Of a DNA stretch of 64,000 nucleotides, positions 54,541-64,000 are shown one piece after another. The stretch comes from Lentilactobacillus hilgardii DSM 20176 = ATCC 8290. Its GTDB lineage: Bacteria; Bacillota; Bacilli; Lactobacillales; Lactobacillaceae. Under the pieces are notes generated by a model, which saw only the letters and a list, made by a program, of their open reading frames with translations, was not told the origin of the DNA and ran no database searches. The stretch covers positions 385,528 through 449,527 of the forward strand of contig NZ_GG669992.1 in the NCBI RefSeq assembly GCF_000159315.1, given 5' to 3'. Position numbers and translations under genes: made by a program. How positions within the stretch are numbered: position 1 is the first letter of the stretch; each line of letters opens with the position of its first letter.

Positions 54541-55400
54541 TAAGTTTAACTCCCTTCAAAAGTAAACGATTTCTTTCTTCCATTATACATGGAAGTTCTA
54601 AGACAATCCGGTATTCATCAAAATAGTTAGTCGCTGAGTTCCTTAATTTGATGCCATCAAAGAATAACAAGTGCCTTTGAGTCCAGGTGAAGTCTCGACA
54701 ACCGGTCTGATTCACCCGGTCAGGAAACTAACATTCGAAAAATGTGCTGCGACCAAAGTTAAGGTATCGATAATTTCAATAATTGAAAGGCCATGGTGGA
54801 TTGATTTTGAAATGCATTTCACAAAATTGTCACGAGGGTCAATTGGCATATAAAAATCGTTAGTAAAAGCGTAAAATTTTGTGTACTGACGAACAAGATT
54901 ATGCGGATTGTCAACGAATTCGATCATAATACCAGAAGCCAAGTGAGTATTGGAGATTTGATCGTAACTCTATGATATCAGTGACAATTGCATTTTTTAT
55001 GAGGGGATTCTTTCTTGATTGTGATTTACGAAAATAATAACGCAGAAGCATCATGACATTTTTTGTAAAGGATATGTCTTATTGAATTTGAATTATGAGA
55101 ATAAGAATGAGAAAAATTGTATTTCGGCTTTTAAAAAAAGACATTCGAAAAAACATTGAGCTTACTTTTGGGTATTTTGAGAACGACGCATGTCAATATA
55201 ATCGAAGATAAATAAGGAACGAAATGTTTAACAATAAACCGATATGACTGATACATAGCCAATTAAGAGGTCGCTAATTCATAATGGTATCTAAAAGACA
55301 TGTTGACATTATCGCGTTACCGTGTTTATATTAGAACAATTTCATTTTTATCATTTTATTCTCATCTAATTGCAAAAAATAAGGAATCGAGGTTTTGTTT
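54541..55400. other. Gap of about 860 bases without a clear gene
   Basis: Only short frames are found. A minus-strand frame at 54712-54942 (77 codons, open upstream to about 54976) has a natural-looking composition but no start signal or recognisable family. A likely transcription start for the downstream PTS gene lies near the end of the gap. No T-box or riboswitch core was seen. Confidence 0.5.
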
Positions 55401-56018
55401 ATGGATTCATCTGTTGATAAGCCAGCAAATAAGCTGACCGTCAAAGATTATGTATATTTGGTTTCTGCCGGTGTTTCTAACGCCGTTTTGGTTATGCTGG
55501 GAATTGGATTATTAACGCAATCAATTGCCAATTTTGTTCACTGGCCACAACTACATCAAGTCGGTGCCATTGCACAATGGTTACTGGCACCGGCCTTCGG
55601 TGCCGCCGTTGCCTCACAGTTAAAGACTAACACATTGGTATTATTCAGTTCTATGATTTCTGCAACTGTTGGGGCAAATGCCGTTTATTTCATTGCAAAT
55701 GGTGTTCACGCTGCTACTGCAACGGGTAACCAGATGTTTCAAGCAGCTCAAACCGGTATTTTTACTACTGGACAGCCAATTAGTGCGGTTGCTGCAGGGG
55801 TGGTTGCTGCTTTAGTAGGAAAATACTTAACTGGTAAAACACCTTTGGATATGATGCTTGTGCCCTTAGCGGCAACACTTGTGGGCTCAATTGTCGGCCT
55901 TGGCCTTGCTAGTGTCACAACGCCTGCCTTAAATTGGCTGAGTGCTTTTATTGCCGAGTCTATGAAGGTGAACCCATTGCTTGGGTCAATGTGTGTTTCA
56001 CAACTGGTCGTAATATAA
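55401..56018 (+). CDS. PTS IIC-type membrane protein, C-terminally truncated
   Basis: Membrane subunit of the PTS_EIIC family with the blocks YVYLVSAGVSNAVLVMLGIG, LLAPAFGAAVA and FTTGQPISAVAAGVVAALVGKYLTG. Homologues are about 340-350 residues; this chain ends at residue 205, after NPLLGS, in an atypical tail (MCVSQLVVI). No continuation of the missing third is found in any frame before the next gene at 56072. ATG 55401 follows GAGG. The gene is therefore probably not functional as a transporter. The sugar it served is unknown. Confidence 0.75.
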   Translation: MDSSVDKPANKLTVKDYVYLVSAGVSNAVLVMLGIGLLTQSIANFVHWPQLHQVGAIAQWLLAPAFGAAVASQLKTNTLVLFSSMISATVGANAVYFIANGVHAATATGNQMFQAAQTGIFTTGQPISAVAAGVVAALVGKYLTGKTPLDMMLVPLAATLVGSIVGLGLASVTTPALNWLSAFIAESMKVNPLLGSMCVSQLVVI

Positions 56019-56071
56019 TTTTAAAGATGAATAAAAGTTAATGAATTCACAAAAATGATGGAGGCTACAAC

Positions 56072-56845
56072 ATGTCAAAAAAAGTTGCTTTGGTTACTGG
56101 TGCCGGTCAAGGAATCGGTGAGGGAATTGCACGTCAATTAGCTGACGATGGGTTTGCTGTCGCCCTTTCGGGTCGTCATTTGGATAAAGTTCAGCGAGTT
56201 GTTGATGATATCGAAAAAAATGGTGGACAAGCGTACGCAATTGAAGCAGATGTCCAATACCGCGATCAGGTTTTTGATTCGGTGAAAAAAACGGTTGAGC
56301 ATTTCGATCATTTGGATGTTTTTGTTAATAATGCCGGAATTGCTCATGTTGCCCAGATTTGCAATACTAAAGAAGAGGACCTTGATAGATTACTTGATAT
56401 CAATGTTAAGGGAACATTCTTCGGCATTCAGGCAGCTGCAGCCCAATTTCGTAAACAGGAAACCCCTGGTAAGATTATTAATGCTTCATCAATTGCCGGT
56501 CACGAAGGTTTTGAATTGTTGGGTGCATACTCAGCAACCAAATTTGCTATTCGTGGATTAACGCAGGCGGCAGCCAAAGAATTGGCACGATATAAAATTA
56601 CAGTTAATGCTTATTGTCCAGGGATTGTTTTAACACCAATGTGGGATCAAATTGATGAAGAAATGAGTCAGGTTAACCATGTAGCCAAGGGTGAGTCTTT
56701 GAAACAATATCTATCTGGTATTGCGCTAGGACGTGGTGAGGAACCTGAGGATGTTGCCAATCTTGTTTCGTTTTTAGCAAGCGATAAAGCCGATTACATT
56801 ACTGGTCAAGCAATTATGGTTGACGGTGGAATTAAATACGTATAA
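56072..56845 (+). CDS. butA: (S)-acetoin-forming diacetyl reductase (short-chain dehydrogenase)
   Basis: NADH-dependent SDR of 257 residues that reduces diacetyl to acetoin and acetoin to butanediol. The cofactor motif is [12 protein letters not shown], the structural motif is NNAGIA, and the catalytic Ser, Tyr and Lys are in [10 protein letters not shown] and GAYSATKFA. The close fit over the C-terminal region ([18 protein letters not shown]) is typical for acetoin reductases. ATG 56072 follows TGGAGG. A terminator follows. Confidence 0.9.
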   Translation: MSKKVALVTGAGQGIGEGIARQLADDGFAVALSGRHLDKVQRVVDDIEKNGGQAYAIEADVQYRDQVFDSVKKTVEHFDHLDVFVNNAGIAHVAQICNTKEEDLDRLLDINVKGTFFGIQAAAAQFRKQETPGKIINASSIAGHEGFELLGAYSATKFAIRGLTQAAAKELARYKITVNAYCPGIVLTPMWDQIDEEMSQVNHVAKGESLKQYLSGIALGRGEEPEDVANLVSFLASDKADYITGQAIMVDGGIKYV

Positions 56846-56869
56846 TAAAGATCATTTCACGATTGGAAT

Positions 56870-56910
56870 GGGATTGCGACAAAAGTATTGTTTGTCCAAT
56901 CCCTTTTTTT
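56870..56910 (+). terminator. Terminator of butA
   Basis: GGGATTGCGACAAA (56870-56883) pairs with TTTGTCCAATCCC (56891-56903), followed by T; it shares the GCGACAAA/TTTGTCC core with the terminator at 33901. Confidence 0.88.
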
Positions 56911-56984
56911 ATGGTTACGTTAATGTTTGCCGTATAATAATCAGTGAGATATTAAAATTGACAATTGAAAGAGGTGGCTTATTA

Positions 56985-57578
56985 ATGGCAGAAGTTAATC
57001 CATTTATTAAAGATGCAGTTGTGCAGTTTCAAACCGGCGCACTCTCATTGAAACAGATTGAAGCAATCTTCAATGTGTTGCCGTTTGATATTGATTTTAT
57101 TGATGTAAATGATCGGTTTAAATGGTTTTCTAATAAACCCAACCGTGAGCATGCACGGTCTACCTCTCAGCTACAGGATACGCTTCAGCAACTTCATCCG
57201 GGGACGGCTGCAGCCCGTGCTCAAGCGGTTATTGATTCATTCAAAAAGGGAGAGAAGCAACATGTTGAGATTCCGTTGAATGTGGATGGAAAATTAATTG
57301 ATATTAATTATTATGCTGTGCGGGATAACAAGGGTCAGTATCTTGGCACGATTGAATATACAGGGACAATTAATCATCTCAAGGAGCTGATTGATCAAGG
57401 CGCCTGGAAGCAGGATGCCACGACAGGTGCGTCAAAGGATGGAGAAACTCACTCATCAGAAAAAGGTGATGCCGTTTCGGGAGCTTCTCGAAATGAAAAA
57501 GCTCATTCAGAGAAGAAAAGTGATGCAACAACTGGACCATCACGTTTAAGTATGAAGGATGATCGTTGGATTCCTTAA
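56985..57578 (+). CDS. PAS-domain protein of the DUF438 type
   Basis: A 197-residue protein. Residues 20-125 form a PAS-like domain starting at LKQIEAIFNVLPFDIDFIDVNDRFKWFSN, similar to the PAS section of DUF438 proteins, with the end VRDNKGQYLGTIEYTGTI. The rest is a disordered tail of imperfect repeats (DATTGASKDGE, DAVSGASRNEK, DATTGPSRLSM). The hemerythrin-like and DUF438 domains are missing, so this is a shortened relative. ATG 56985 follows AGAGGTGG. It may sense a small molecule or redox state, but the role is unproven. Confidence 0.75.
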   Translation: MAEVNPFIKDAVVQFQTGALSLKQIEAIFNVLPFDIDFIDVNDRFKWFSNKPNREHARSTSQLQDTLQQLHPGTAAARAQAVIDSFKKGEKQHVEIPLNVDGKLIDINYYAVRDNKGQYLGTIEYTGTINHLKELIDQGAWKQDATTGASKDGETHSSEKGDAVSGASRNEKAHSEKKSDATTGPSRLSMKDDRWIP

Positions 57579-57607
57579 TTTGGTATTGATAACCTAAATT
57601 TATAAAA

Positions 57608-57659
57608 AACAAGCGAACCAGACGAGGATAAGCTCTTTTGTCTGGTTCGCTTGTTTTTT
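57608..57659 (+). terminator. Bidirectional terminator
   Basis: AAGCGAACCAGAC (57611-57623) pairs with GTCTGGTTCGCTT (57640-57652), then T, between converging genes. Confidence 0.92.
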
Positions 57660-57680
57660 ATTTTATGACCTACCTCATAT

Positions 57681-60600
57681 CTATTTAATGAGCTGTGGTT
57701 GAAAGATGCCCATAACTGTATCCTGAGCCGTAAATACTGGAATTTCATGACTTAAAGCATTGGCAACCAATTGTTTTTCATCATCAGTTTCATCTTGGGA
57801 GCTTAATGCAAAGGCAAGCTTATCTGGCCATGGCATATCTTTTTCATAAACCTGAACATCGAAATCACTGTGGTCTAGTTTGTTTACAAGTTCCTGATCG
57901 TCAGCGTCGGCTTTTGAAATGAGGACGGTACCTTCAACCGTATCCGTATTAATATGGTAACTATCAAATAAGGCGTTGTGAAGTGCTTCCTGTAACGTTT
58001 CGCCGCTACCGATGTCTTCACCGGTTGACTTCATTTCTGGACTAAGCGCCGTTGGAGCACCGGGTAACTTGGCGAAAGAGAACACCGGTGCTTTAACGTA
58101 AACTTTCGTAGGCTCCGGATATAATCCGGGTGTCAGTCCAATTTCGGCAAGTGATTTACCAAGAATTAATTGTGTTGCTAATTGTGCCAAGTGCATTTTG
58201 GTAATCTTGCTCATGAACGGTACGGTTCGAGAAGCCCGAGGGTTGACTTCAATGACATAAACATCGTTAGCACAAATAAATTGGATATTCATCATACCAA
58301 CCGCATGGACCTTCTTGCCGATCTTGGTTGCGATCGAGACAATCTTTTCCTTTTGTTCGTCGGTTAAGTGCTGTGGTGGATACATGGCAATTGAGTCGCC
58401 TGAATGAATACCGGAACCTTCGAGATGTTCCATAATCCCCGGAACGAAGACGTCTTTACCGTCACTTAAGATGTCGACTTCACATTCGGTTCCTGAAATG
58501 TATTGATCGATTAGGATTGGCTGACCGGCACTTGCTTTAAGGGCGGGAACCAAATATTCATCGAGTTCTTCACCATTATGAACAACGGCCATCCCTTTTC
58601 CGCCAAGAACGAAACTGGGACGAACGAGAACCGGATATCCAAGCTTGTTTGCAATTGCGTGAGCTTCATGCCCATTCATTGCGGTGTCTCCTTGGGGATG
58701 GGCAATATTTTGGTCAATGAGCAAATCTTCAAAATCATGACGATTTTCTGTTTCCTCAATACCGTGCATGGAGGTCCCAAGAATTTGAACCCCGTGTTTA
58801 GTCAATTCCTCAGTTAAATTAATAGCGGTTTGACCACCAAACTCAACAATAACTCCCATAGGTTTTTCCAAGTTGATAACGTTCATAACACTGTCGATGT
58901 CCAATGGTTCAAAATAGAGTTTGTCGGAAATTGAAAAGTCGGTTGAAACGGTTTCCGGGTTGTTGTTAATAATAATGGCATTTTTTCCGGCTGCCTGAAT
59001 AGCTTTAACACAGTGGACAGTGGCATAATCGAATTCAACCCCTTGGCCGATTCGAATCGGGCCGGCACCAATAACCAGTATGCTGTTTCCGATTGGCTGG
59101 CTTTCATTTTCAGTTCCAACAGTGCTGTAGAAATAAGGTGTTTCACTTTCGAACTCAGCTGCACAAGTATCAACCATCTTATAGACCAAATGTTGATCGG
59201 CCATTTTATCGAGTTTTTCAAGTTCGTGATCCGTTGCGTGATGAACGGCTTTGATCATGGTATTATTAAAGCCCATTTTACGAGCTTTCAGAACCATATC
59301 GGAGCTCAACAGGCCATCTGTAAGTTGTTGTTGCATTTTGATAATGTTTTCAAGCTTTGAAAGAAAATAAAGATCGATTTTAGTTGAACGATGAATCTGT
59401 TCGATTGTTGCACCCTTTCCAATGGCTGCAAACAATTCGAATAAACGATAATCAGTTGGCGTTTTAATTTTTTCGATCAAATCGCCAAGTGACATTTGAC
59501 GAGTGTAGTCAGGGATAAGATCACACTGAGCCTGCTTGTCCAACTCTAATGATTGAACGGCTTTGAGAAGTGACTCCTCAATGGTACCGCCGATTGCCAT
59601 CACCTCACCGGTTGCTTTCATTTGAGTTCCCAGTTTGCGATCGGCGTTTGTGAATTTATCAAACGCAAAGCGTGGAATTTTTGCGACAACGTAATCCAGT
59701 GCAGGTTCAAACATGGCATAGGTTGTTTGAGTAATCGGATTGATGATTTCATCAAGATTCAAACCAACCGCAATTTTGGCGGCGATTTTAGCAATCGGAT
59801 AACCGGTTGCTTTAGAAGCTAATGCAGAAGAACGACTCACACGCGGGTTCACTTCAATCACGTAGTAGTTTTCGCTGGTTGGATCCTGTGCCAGCTGAAC
59901 GTTACAGCCCCCTTCGATTTTTAAAGCGTTCACGATAGTCAATGAAGCGTCACGTAAGCGTTGATATTCCTTATCTGTGAGCGTCTGGGTTGGCGCGAAG
60001 ACAATTGAGTCGCCAGTATGAACACCGACTGGATCGAAGTTTTCCATACCAGTGACGATGATTGAGCTGCCATGGTGGTCACGCATAACTTCAAATTCAA
60101 TTTCTTTATAACCGGCGATGCTTTTTTCAATCAAGCATTCAGTTGATGGAGACATTGTTAAGCCACGGTTTAAAATGGTCTTCATTTCGTCATCGTTATG
60201 AGCAATACCGCCACCGGTACCGCCTAGTGTGTAAGCTGGTCGGATAATAACCGGGTAGTCAATTTCATGTGCAAAATCAAGACCGTCCTCTAAATTGTAG
60301 ACGGTTTTTGAATCTGGAATTGGTTGATGAAGTTCTTTCATCAAATCCTTGAATTGTTCACGGTCTTCGGCTTGGTTGATGGTGTGTAAGCTTGTACCCA
60401 ATAATTCGATTCCAAGTTTATCCAAGATACCGTCCTTAGCTAACTCAACAGCCAAGTTAAGGCCGGTTTGACCACCCAGGGTAGGCAGAATCGCATCAGG
60501 ATGTTTTTTTTCAAGAATCTTCTTCAAACTCGGAACCGTTAATGGGTCAAGGTAGACTTTATCTGCAATCTCATCATCAGTCATAATTGTTGCTGGATTT

Positions 60601-60746
60601 GAGTTAACCAAGATAACGGAATAACCTTCTTCGCGCAAACTCAAACATGCTTGGCTACCGGCATAATCGAATTCTGCGGCTTGACCGATCACGATTGGAC
60701 CGGAACCAATAATCAAAACTTTTTTAATATCTTCTCTCTTTGGCAT
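57681..60746 (-). CDS. carB: Carbamoyl-phosphate synthase large subunit
   Basis: Makes carbamoyl phosphate from bicarbonate, two ATP and ammonia from the small subunit. It has two ATP-grasp halves: [22 protein letters not shown] at the start of the first and [18 protein letters not shown] at about 556 for the second, each with an EVNPR(V/A)SRS/T block. The chain has 1021 residues, compared with about 1060-1070 usual; the shortfall is in the C-terminal regulatory domain, which ends QDTVMGIF. Its start overlaps the end of carA by one base. It is divergent from pyrBC. Confidence 0.94.
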   Translation of the reverse strand: MPKREDIKKVLIIGSGPIVIGQAAEFDYAGSQACLSLREEGYSVILVNSNPATIMTDDEIADKVYLDPLTVPSLKKILEKKHPDAILPTLGGQTGLNLAVELAKDGILDKLGIELLGTSLHTINQAEDREQFKDLMKELHQPIPDSKTVYNLEDGLDFAHEIDYPVIIRPAYTLGGTGGGIAHNDDEMKTILNRGLTMSPSTECLIEKSIAGYKEIEFEVMRDHHGSSIIVTGMENFDPVGVHTGDSIVFAPTQTLTDKEYQRLRDASLTIVNALKIEGGCNVQLAQDPTSENYYVIEVNPRVSRSSALASKATGYPIAKIAAKIAVGLNLDEIINPITQTTYAMFEPALDYVVAKIPRFAFDKFTNADRKLGTQMKATGEVMAIGGTIEESLLKAVQSLELDKQAQCDLIPDYTRQMSLGDLIEKIKTPTDYRLFELFAAIGKGATIEQIHRSTKIDLYFLSKLENIIKMQQQLTDGLLSSDMVLKARKMGFNNTMIKAVHHATDHELEKLDKMADQHLVYKMVDTCAAEFESETPYFYSTVGTENESQPIGNSILVIGAGPIRIGQGVEFDYATVHCVKAIQAAGKNAIIINNNPETVSTDFSISDKLYFEPLDIDSVMNVINLEKPMGVIVEFGGQTAINLTEELTKHGVQILGTSMHGIEETENRHDFEDLLIDQNIAHPQGDTAMNGHEAHAIANKLGYPVLVRPSFVLGGKGMAVVHNGEELDEYLVPALKASAGQPILIDQYISGTECEVDILSDGKDVFVPGIMEHLEGSGIHSGDSIAMYPPQHLTDEQKEKIVSIATKIGKKVHAVGMMNIQFICANDVYVIEVNPRASRTVPFMSKITKMHLAQLATQLILGKSLAEIGLTPGLYPEPTKVYVKAPVFSFAKLPGAPTALSPEMKSTGEDIGSGETLQEALHNALFDSYHINTDTVEGTVLISKADADDQELVNKLDHSDFDVQVYEKDMPWPDKLAFALSSQDETDDEKQLVANALSHEIPVFTAQDTVMGIFQPQLIK

Positions 60747-61807
60747 TAATGAACCCCTCCATTGACATGCATTAAATTGATGAACTTATCAAATAATGGT
60801 TTTGCGTCGTGTGGTCCCGGTGCAGCTTCCGGATGGTATTGCACTGAGAAAATCGGTCTTCCGGGATAGCGCAGTCCTTCACACGTCTTATCGTTAACCT
60901 CAAGTGCGGTCACTTCAAGAGGCGTTGACTTAACTGAATCAATATCAACTGCATACCCGTGATTTTGAGAAGTCATATAAATGTCACCAGTGATTAAATC
61001 TTTAACAGGATGGTTACTGCCACGATGACCGAATGTCATCTTGTAAGTAGTAGCACCATTCGCAAGCGCGAGTAACTGATGTCCCAGACAAATACCGAAG
61101 ATTGGATATTGTTCCTGAAGTTTTTGAATAACTGGGAGAAAATCTGAATAATCTGTTGGATCGCCAGGACCGTTGGATAAGAGAATTCCTGTAGGATGAA
61201 GTTCTGAGATGTCTTCAAATGTTGATTCGGGTGTAACAACCGTAACATCAATTTCAGGACGTTGTAATGACCTTACGATGTTAGATTTAACACCGAAGTC
61301 AATAACGACAACGTGCTCATTCTCTTTACCGTCTGTAACAGAACGAGTTGCTGATTTAACAATGGCGGATTGATGAGCCATTTCAGCTTCCTTAGCATTA
61401 ACAGGTTGGTTTGTTAAACTAGCTTTCATTGTTCCATATTGACGAATAATCTTGGTTAGCTGCCGAGTGTCAATACCGCTGATTGCTGGAACTTTTTGTT
61501 GTTTCAGAAATGCGTCTAATGAGATAACGCTTTGATAGTGATAAACTTCATCAGTCATTTCGCGAACAACAACTGCTGAAGCTTGAACCCTGTCTGACTG
61601 ACTGGTACCAAGTGAGACACCGTAATTACCAATCAGTGGATACGTAAATGTAATGATTTGATTTTTATAAGACGGATCCGTCAAGTTTTCTTGATAACCT
61701 GTCATGTTGGTTGTGAAAACTAATTCGCCTTCAATTTCGGCGCCTAAGTCTCCGCAGGCTTCCCCAACAAAGACATCTCCATTCTCTAGAGTTAGATATT
61801 TTTTCAT
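60746..61807 (-). CDS. carA: Carbamoyl-phosphate synthase small subunit
   Basis: Glutaminase subunit of 353 residues that passes ammonia to CarB. The N-terminal domain has [20 protein letters not shown], and the glutaminase domain contains [12 protein letters not shown] with the Cys and [12 protein letters not shown] with His and Glu. Start ATG 61807 has AGGAGG seven bases upstream; the longer frame from 61837 runs through it. It is the first gene of carAB. Pyrimidine and arginine synthesis both use the product. Confidence 0.95.
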   Translation of the reverse strand: MKKYLTLENGDVFVGEACGDLGAEIEGELVFTTNMTGYQENLTDPSYKNQIITFTYPLIGNYGVSLGTSQSDRVQASAVVVREMTDEVYHYQSVISLDAFLKQQKVPAISGIDTRQLTKIIRQYGTMKASLTNQPVNAKEAEMAHQSAIVKSATRSVTDGKENEHVVVIDFGVKSNIVRSLQRPEIDVTVVTPESTFEDISELHPTGILLSNGPGDPTDYSDFLPVIQKLQEQYPIFGICLGHQLLALANGATTYKMTFGHRGSNHPVKDLITGDIYMTSQNHGYAVDIDSVKSTPLEVTALEVNDKTCEGLRYPGRPIFSVQYHPEAAPGPHDAKPLFDKFINLMHVNGGVH

Positions 61808-61880
61808 TTCCGAACCTCCTAGTTTTGTTCCTAACATGCAAGTGGTATGAGCAGCTAGCAGCTAACGCTTTTGATACATA

Positions 61881-61909
61881 AAGATAGAAGCTTTTAAAGG
61901 AATTGTCAA
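61881..61909 (-). promoter_or_regulatory. Probable carAB promoter
   Basis: On the minus strand TTGACA (61909-61904) and TATCTT (61886-61881) with 17 bases between. The leader to the ATG is only about 65 bases and shows no PyrR attenuator. Confidence 0.65.
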
Positions 61910-62149
61910 GTCATTTTATGCAAAAAAAAGCCATATATGGATTTTTATGAAGAAATATTTTTTTTTATGAATATATATTAAAATGAAAGAAAGCTTGTAA
62001 ATCGCGTTATATATACATAAGAAAATGACCGATATTCAAATTTTTGTCATTCTTGGATAAATAAACATTTTCAAAAACTTTTTTAAAAATAAGATTGTGT
62101 TTTCTTCAAAAATGTCATATGATTTTAACAACGAATTGAAAGACCTTTA

Positions 62150-62246
62150 ATATTAACCCCGTGAGGTTAAGAAGGAATCGGTGAACCTAAGTCTAACTTG
62201 GGAGAAACTACAACCTCTTTACCCAACGGCGGTAAAGAGGTTTTTT
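62150..62246 (+). promoter_or_regulatory. PyrR-dependent attenuator of the pyr operon
   Basis: AACCCCGTGAGGTT (62155-62168) sits in a hairpin flanked by TTAACC/GGTTAA and matches 13 of 14 positions of the PyrR-binding consensus ARUCCNGNGAGGYU. A CCTAAGT/ACTTGGG helix follows, and a terminator, CCTCTTTACC (62214-62223) with GGTAAAGAGG (62231-62240) and TTTTTT. PyrR with UMP would stop transcription here. Confidence 0.85.
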
Positions 62247-62380
62247 AATGCAAATATGTTGACTGTAACGACGATTTAATTGTTTCCGTGAGAGCAAAAC
62301 GTCTAAAATAGTGATTTCATTCCACTAAAGGGCGCTTTGCGAACACGGCAAGGCGCTTAACTTTTTAGGAGGAATTCACT

Positions 62381-63328
62381 ATGATGCAAATCACTAAACC
62401 CGTAAGTTTTGAAAATGTTGTTAGTATGGAAGACCTTTCAGCTGAAGACGTGATGTCATTTATTCATGAGGCCATTGAATTTAAGCAAGGCAAGCAAGTT
62501 GAATTGGCCCGGCCGGTATATGCCGCAAACCTGTTTTTTGAAAGCAGCACACGGACCCATACCAGCTTCGAAATGGCAGAACGCAAGCTTGGCCTTCAGG
62601 TTTTGAACTTCGACCCATCAAACAGTTCACTTAAGAAAGGTGAATCGATGGGCGACACAGTTAAGACTTTCCAAGCAATTGGTGCTGACGTTGTAGCTAT
62701 TCGTGACAAAAAGAATGAATATTACAAGGACTTGATTGAAGATCCCAACGTTCATTTGGGAATTGCCAATGGTGGCGATGGTTCGGGACAACATCCATCA
62801 CAATCATTACTTGATATGATGACAATTTATGAAGAGTTTGGTCATTTTGAAGGATTAAACGTTGCTATCGTTGGTGACTTGACTCATTCCCGCGTTGCTC
62901 GTTCAAATATGGAGGTTTTGACAAAATTAGGGGCCCACGTTTTCTTCGGCGGTCCTAAGGAATGGTATACAGAAGACTTCCAGAAGTATGGTGAATGGAT
63001 GCCTATCGATGACTTGGTATCACGAATGGATGTTATGATGTTTCTCCGAGTTCAACACGAACGAATTGCCGCGGACAAAAACGGCAGTTTCTCTGCAGAA
63101 CGTTATCATAAGGTTTATGGTTTAACTCATGCACGTGAACAAAGAATGCCGGAACATTCAATTATCATGCATCCGGCTCCTGTTAACCGAGGCGTAGAAA
63201 TTGCTGATGAGTTGGTTGAATGTGATAAATCCCGTATCTTCCGTCAGATGGAAAACGGTGTCTTCGTCCGAATGGCCATTATGACCAGCATGCTCCGTTA
63301 TCGCGGACTTGTAAAAAGCGAATACTAA
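62381..63328 (+). CDS. pyrB: Aspartate carbamoyltransferase catalytic chain
   Basis: First committed step of pyrimidine synthesis: aspartate plus carbamoyl phosphate to carbamoyl aspartate. It has 315 residues with the carbamoyl-phosphate site FESSTRTHTSFEMA, the GGDGSGQHPSQSLLD loop with His and Gln, and MHPAPVNRGVEI. ATG 62381 (ATG-ATG) follows AGGAGG. The gene lies behind a PyrR attenuator and is followed by pyrC 67 bases later. Confidence 0.95.
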   Translation: MMQITKPVSFENVVSMEDLSAEDVMSFIHEAIEFKQGKQVELARPVYAANLFFESSTRTHTSFEMAERKLGLQVLNFDPSNSSLKKGESMGDTVKTFQAIGADVVAIRDKKNEYYKDLIEDPNVHLGIANGGDGSGQHPSQSLLDMMTIYEEFGHFEGLNVAIVGDLTHSRVARSNMEVLTKLGAHVFFGGPKEWYTEDFQKYGEWMPIDDLVSRMDVMMFLRVQHERIAADKNGSFSAERYHKVYGLTHAREQRMPEHSIIMHPAPVNRGVEIADELVECDKSRIFRQMENGVFVRMAIMTSMLRYRGLVKSEY

Positions 63329-63395
63329 AAAACGACTTCCTATATTAATGAAGTAAATTAACATAACCTCATAAGCGAAGGGATTTTGACATAAA

Positions 63396-64000
63396 ATGAA
63401 ACGTGTAATTGCAAATGGCCGGGTTCTTGACGGCAGCAAACTTGTTCAGCGGGATATCCTAATTGAAGATGGATTAATTAAAGCAATTGAACCTGATATC
63501 AAGATTGATGATGTTAATGAAGTTATTGATGCTAAAAATCACTTTGTGAGCGCGGGCTTAGTTGATGTCCATGTTCATTATCGGCAACCAGGGCAGGAAG
63601 ACAAGGAAACTATCAAGACCGGAAGTCAAGCAGCGGCACATGGTGGTTTTACCACAGTTTGTGCAATGCCTAACCTGACACCGGCACCGGATAGTCCCAA
63701 ACATCTTGAAGATATCATGGCGTTAAATCGAAAAGACGGGGTCGTTCATATTAAACAATATGCGGCGATTACGACTAATCGTGAAGACGATGAATTGGTT
63801 GATTTCTCTGCTCTCAAGCAAGATGGCGCATTTGCATTTAGTAACGATGGAAATGGTATTCAAAAAAGCAGTACGATGTATGAAGCCATGCAACAGGCGG
63901 CTGAATTGGATATGGCCATTGTTGAACACGTTCAAGATGATAAGTTGAGTTATGGTGGCGTTTTGAACGATGGTGCTGCTAAACGATTGCATGTTAAAGC
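63396..64000 (+). CDS. pyrC: Dihydroorotase, 3' end outside the window
   Basis: Cyclises carbamoyl aspartate to dihydroorotate; zinc enzyme of the amidohydrolase superfamily. About 201 codons are visible, starting MKRVIANGRVLDG at ATG 63396 and still open at base 64000. The metal-binding DVHVHYRQPGQEDKETI and the downstream TTVCAMPNL, QYAAITT and FSNDGNGIQ blocks match PyrC type I. The ribosome site is modest: AAGGGA is about 12 bases upstream. It is cotranscribed with pyrB. Confidence 0.94.
   Translation, partial: MKRVIANGRVLDGSKLVQRDILIEDGLIKAIEPDIKIDDVNEVIDAKNHFVSAGLVDVHVHYRQPGQEDKETIKTGSQAAAHGGFTTVCAMPNLTPAPDSPKHLEDIMALNRKDGVVHIKQYAAITTNREDDELVDFSALKQDGAFAFSNDGNGIQKSSTMYEAMQQAAELDMAIVEHVQDDKLSYGGVLNDGAAKRLHVK

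Noticed and set aside
54712-54942. Minus-strand frame of 77 codons with natural-looking composition
   Set aside because: No ribosome site, no recognisable family, and the frame has a stop shortly upstream. It is mentioned only in the gap entry.
57379-57612. Minus-strand frame at the PAS-protein end
   Set aside because: It runs opposite to a repeat-rich coding tail and has no ribosome site.
61968-61981. ARG-box-like TGAATATATATTAA upstream of carA
   Set aside because: It has one mismatch to the palindrome but lies in very AT-rich DNA, so chance is likely, and no second box was found.

Overview
The window reads as chromosome of a low-to-middling GC Gram-positive bacterium of the Lactobacillaceae. 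The evidence is the T-box leaders with the GGTGGTACC-type box, a CIRCE element, a CcpA-type cre site, ECF vitamin-type transporters, a LacS-type sugar permease carrying its own EIIA domain, paired Hsp20 genes, oleate hydratase and the gene order of the aro and pyr clusters. The genus cannot be fixed from the sequence alone. I saw no rRNA, tRNA, CRISPR array or intact insertion sequence.

Layout. 1-6.8 kb: the end of an M24 peptidase; a T-box (Met-like specifier) in front of an ECF transporter (S component, double ATPase, EcfT); a frameshifted gamma-glutamyl amidohydrolase; a DUF1801 protein; a DMT permease. 6.9-14.2 kb: a fructosamine-kinase-like gene, then three glutamate-cysteine-ligase paralogues around a second gamma-glutamyl amidohydrolase, one paralogue behind its own T-box, and a plasmid-type DUF536 gene. 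14.4-22 kb: a heterodimeric ABC exporter, two Hsp20 genes behind CIRCE, a TetR gene with a 40-residue membrane peptide and oleate hydratase. 22-28.8 kb: a secreted Ser/Thr/Asn-rich protein broken by an in-frame TAG, a decayed 0.8 kb stretch, a reductase/TetR divergent pair, two VIT/CCC1 transporters behind a PerR/Fur-like box, and a nitroreductase. 28.9-32.2 kb: a Cys T-box and a four-gene cystine-type ABC transporter.

32.3-44.3 kb is an aromatic-metabolism region. An MFS transporter and the aro operon (chorismate mutase, aroC, aroA, tyrA, aroK, aroE) are each preceded by the same kind of leader: a 19-codon peptide rich in Tyr/Phe/Trp, a GC hairpin at its stop codon, mutually exclusive helices and a terminator. 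aroD, and an amidohydrolase behind a probable Phe T-box, lie between them. I consider this duplicated leader-peptide attenuator the best candidate for an undescribed regulatory family here. Further on come a translational TPP riboswitch with thiW, fucP-rbsD with a LacI regulator frameshifted in an A7 tract, lacS under a cre/operator, a DHA2 drug exporter, a large unknown membrane protein, a truncated PTS IIC gene, an acetoin/diacetyl reductase, a PAS-domain protein, and carAB diverging from pyrBC, which has a PyrR-binding attenuator.

Four independent amino-acid-sensing leaders of T-box type and two leader-peptide attenuators in 64 kb suggest that much amino-acid uptake and synthesis here is controlled at the RNA level. 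Four genes appear broken or shortened (amidohydrolase, secreted protein, lacI, PTS IIC), which fits recent gene decay.
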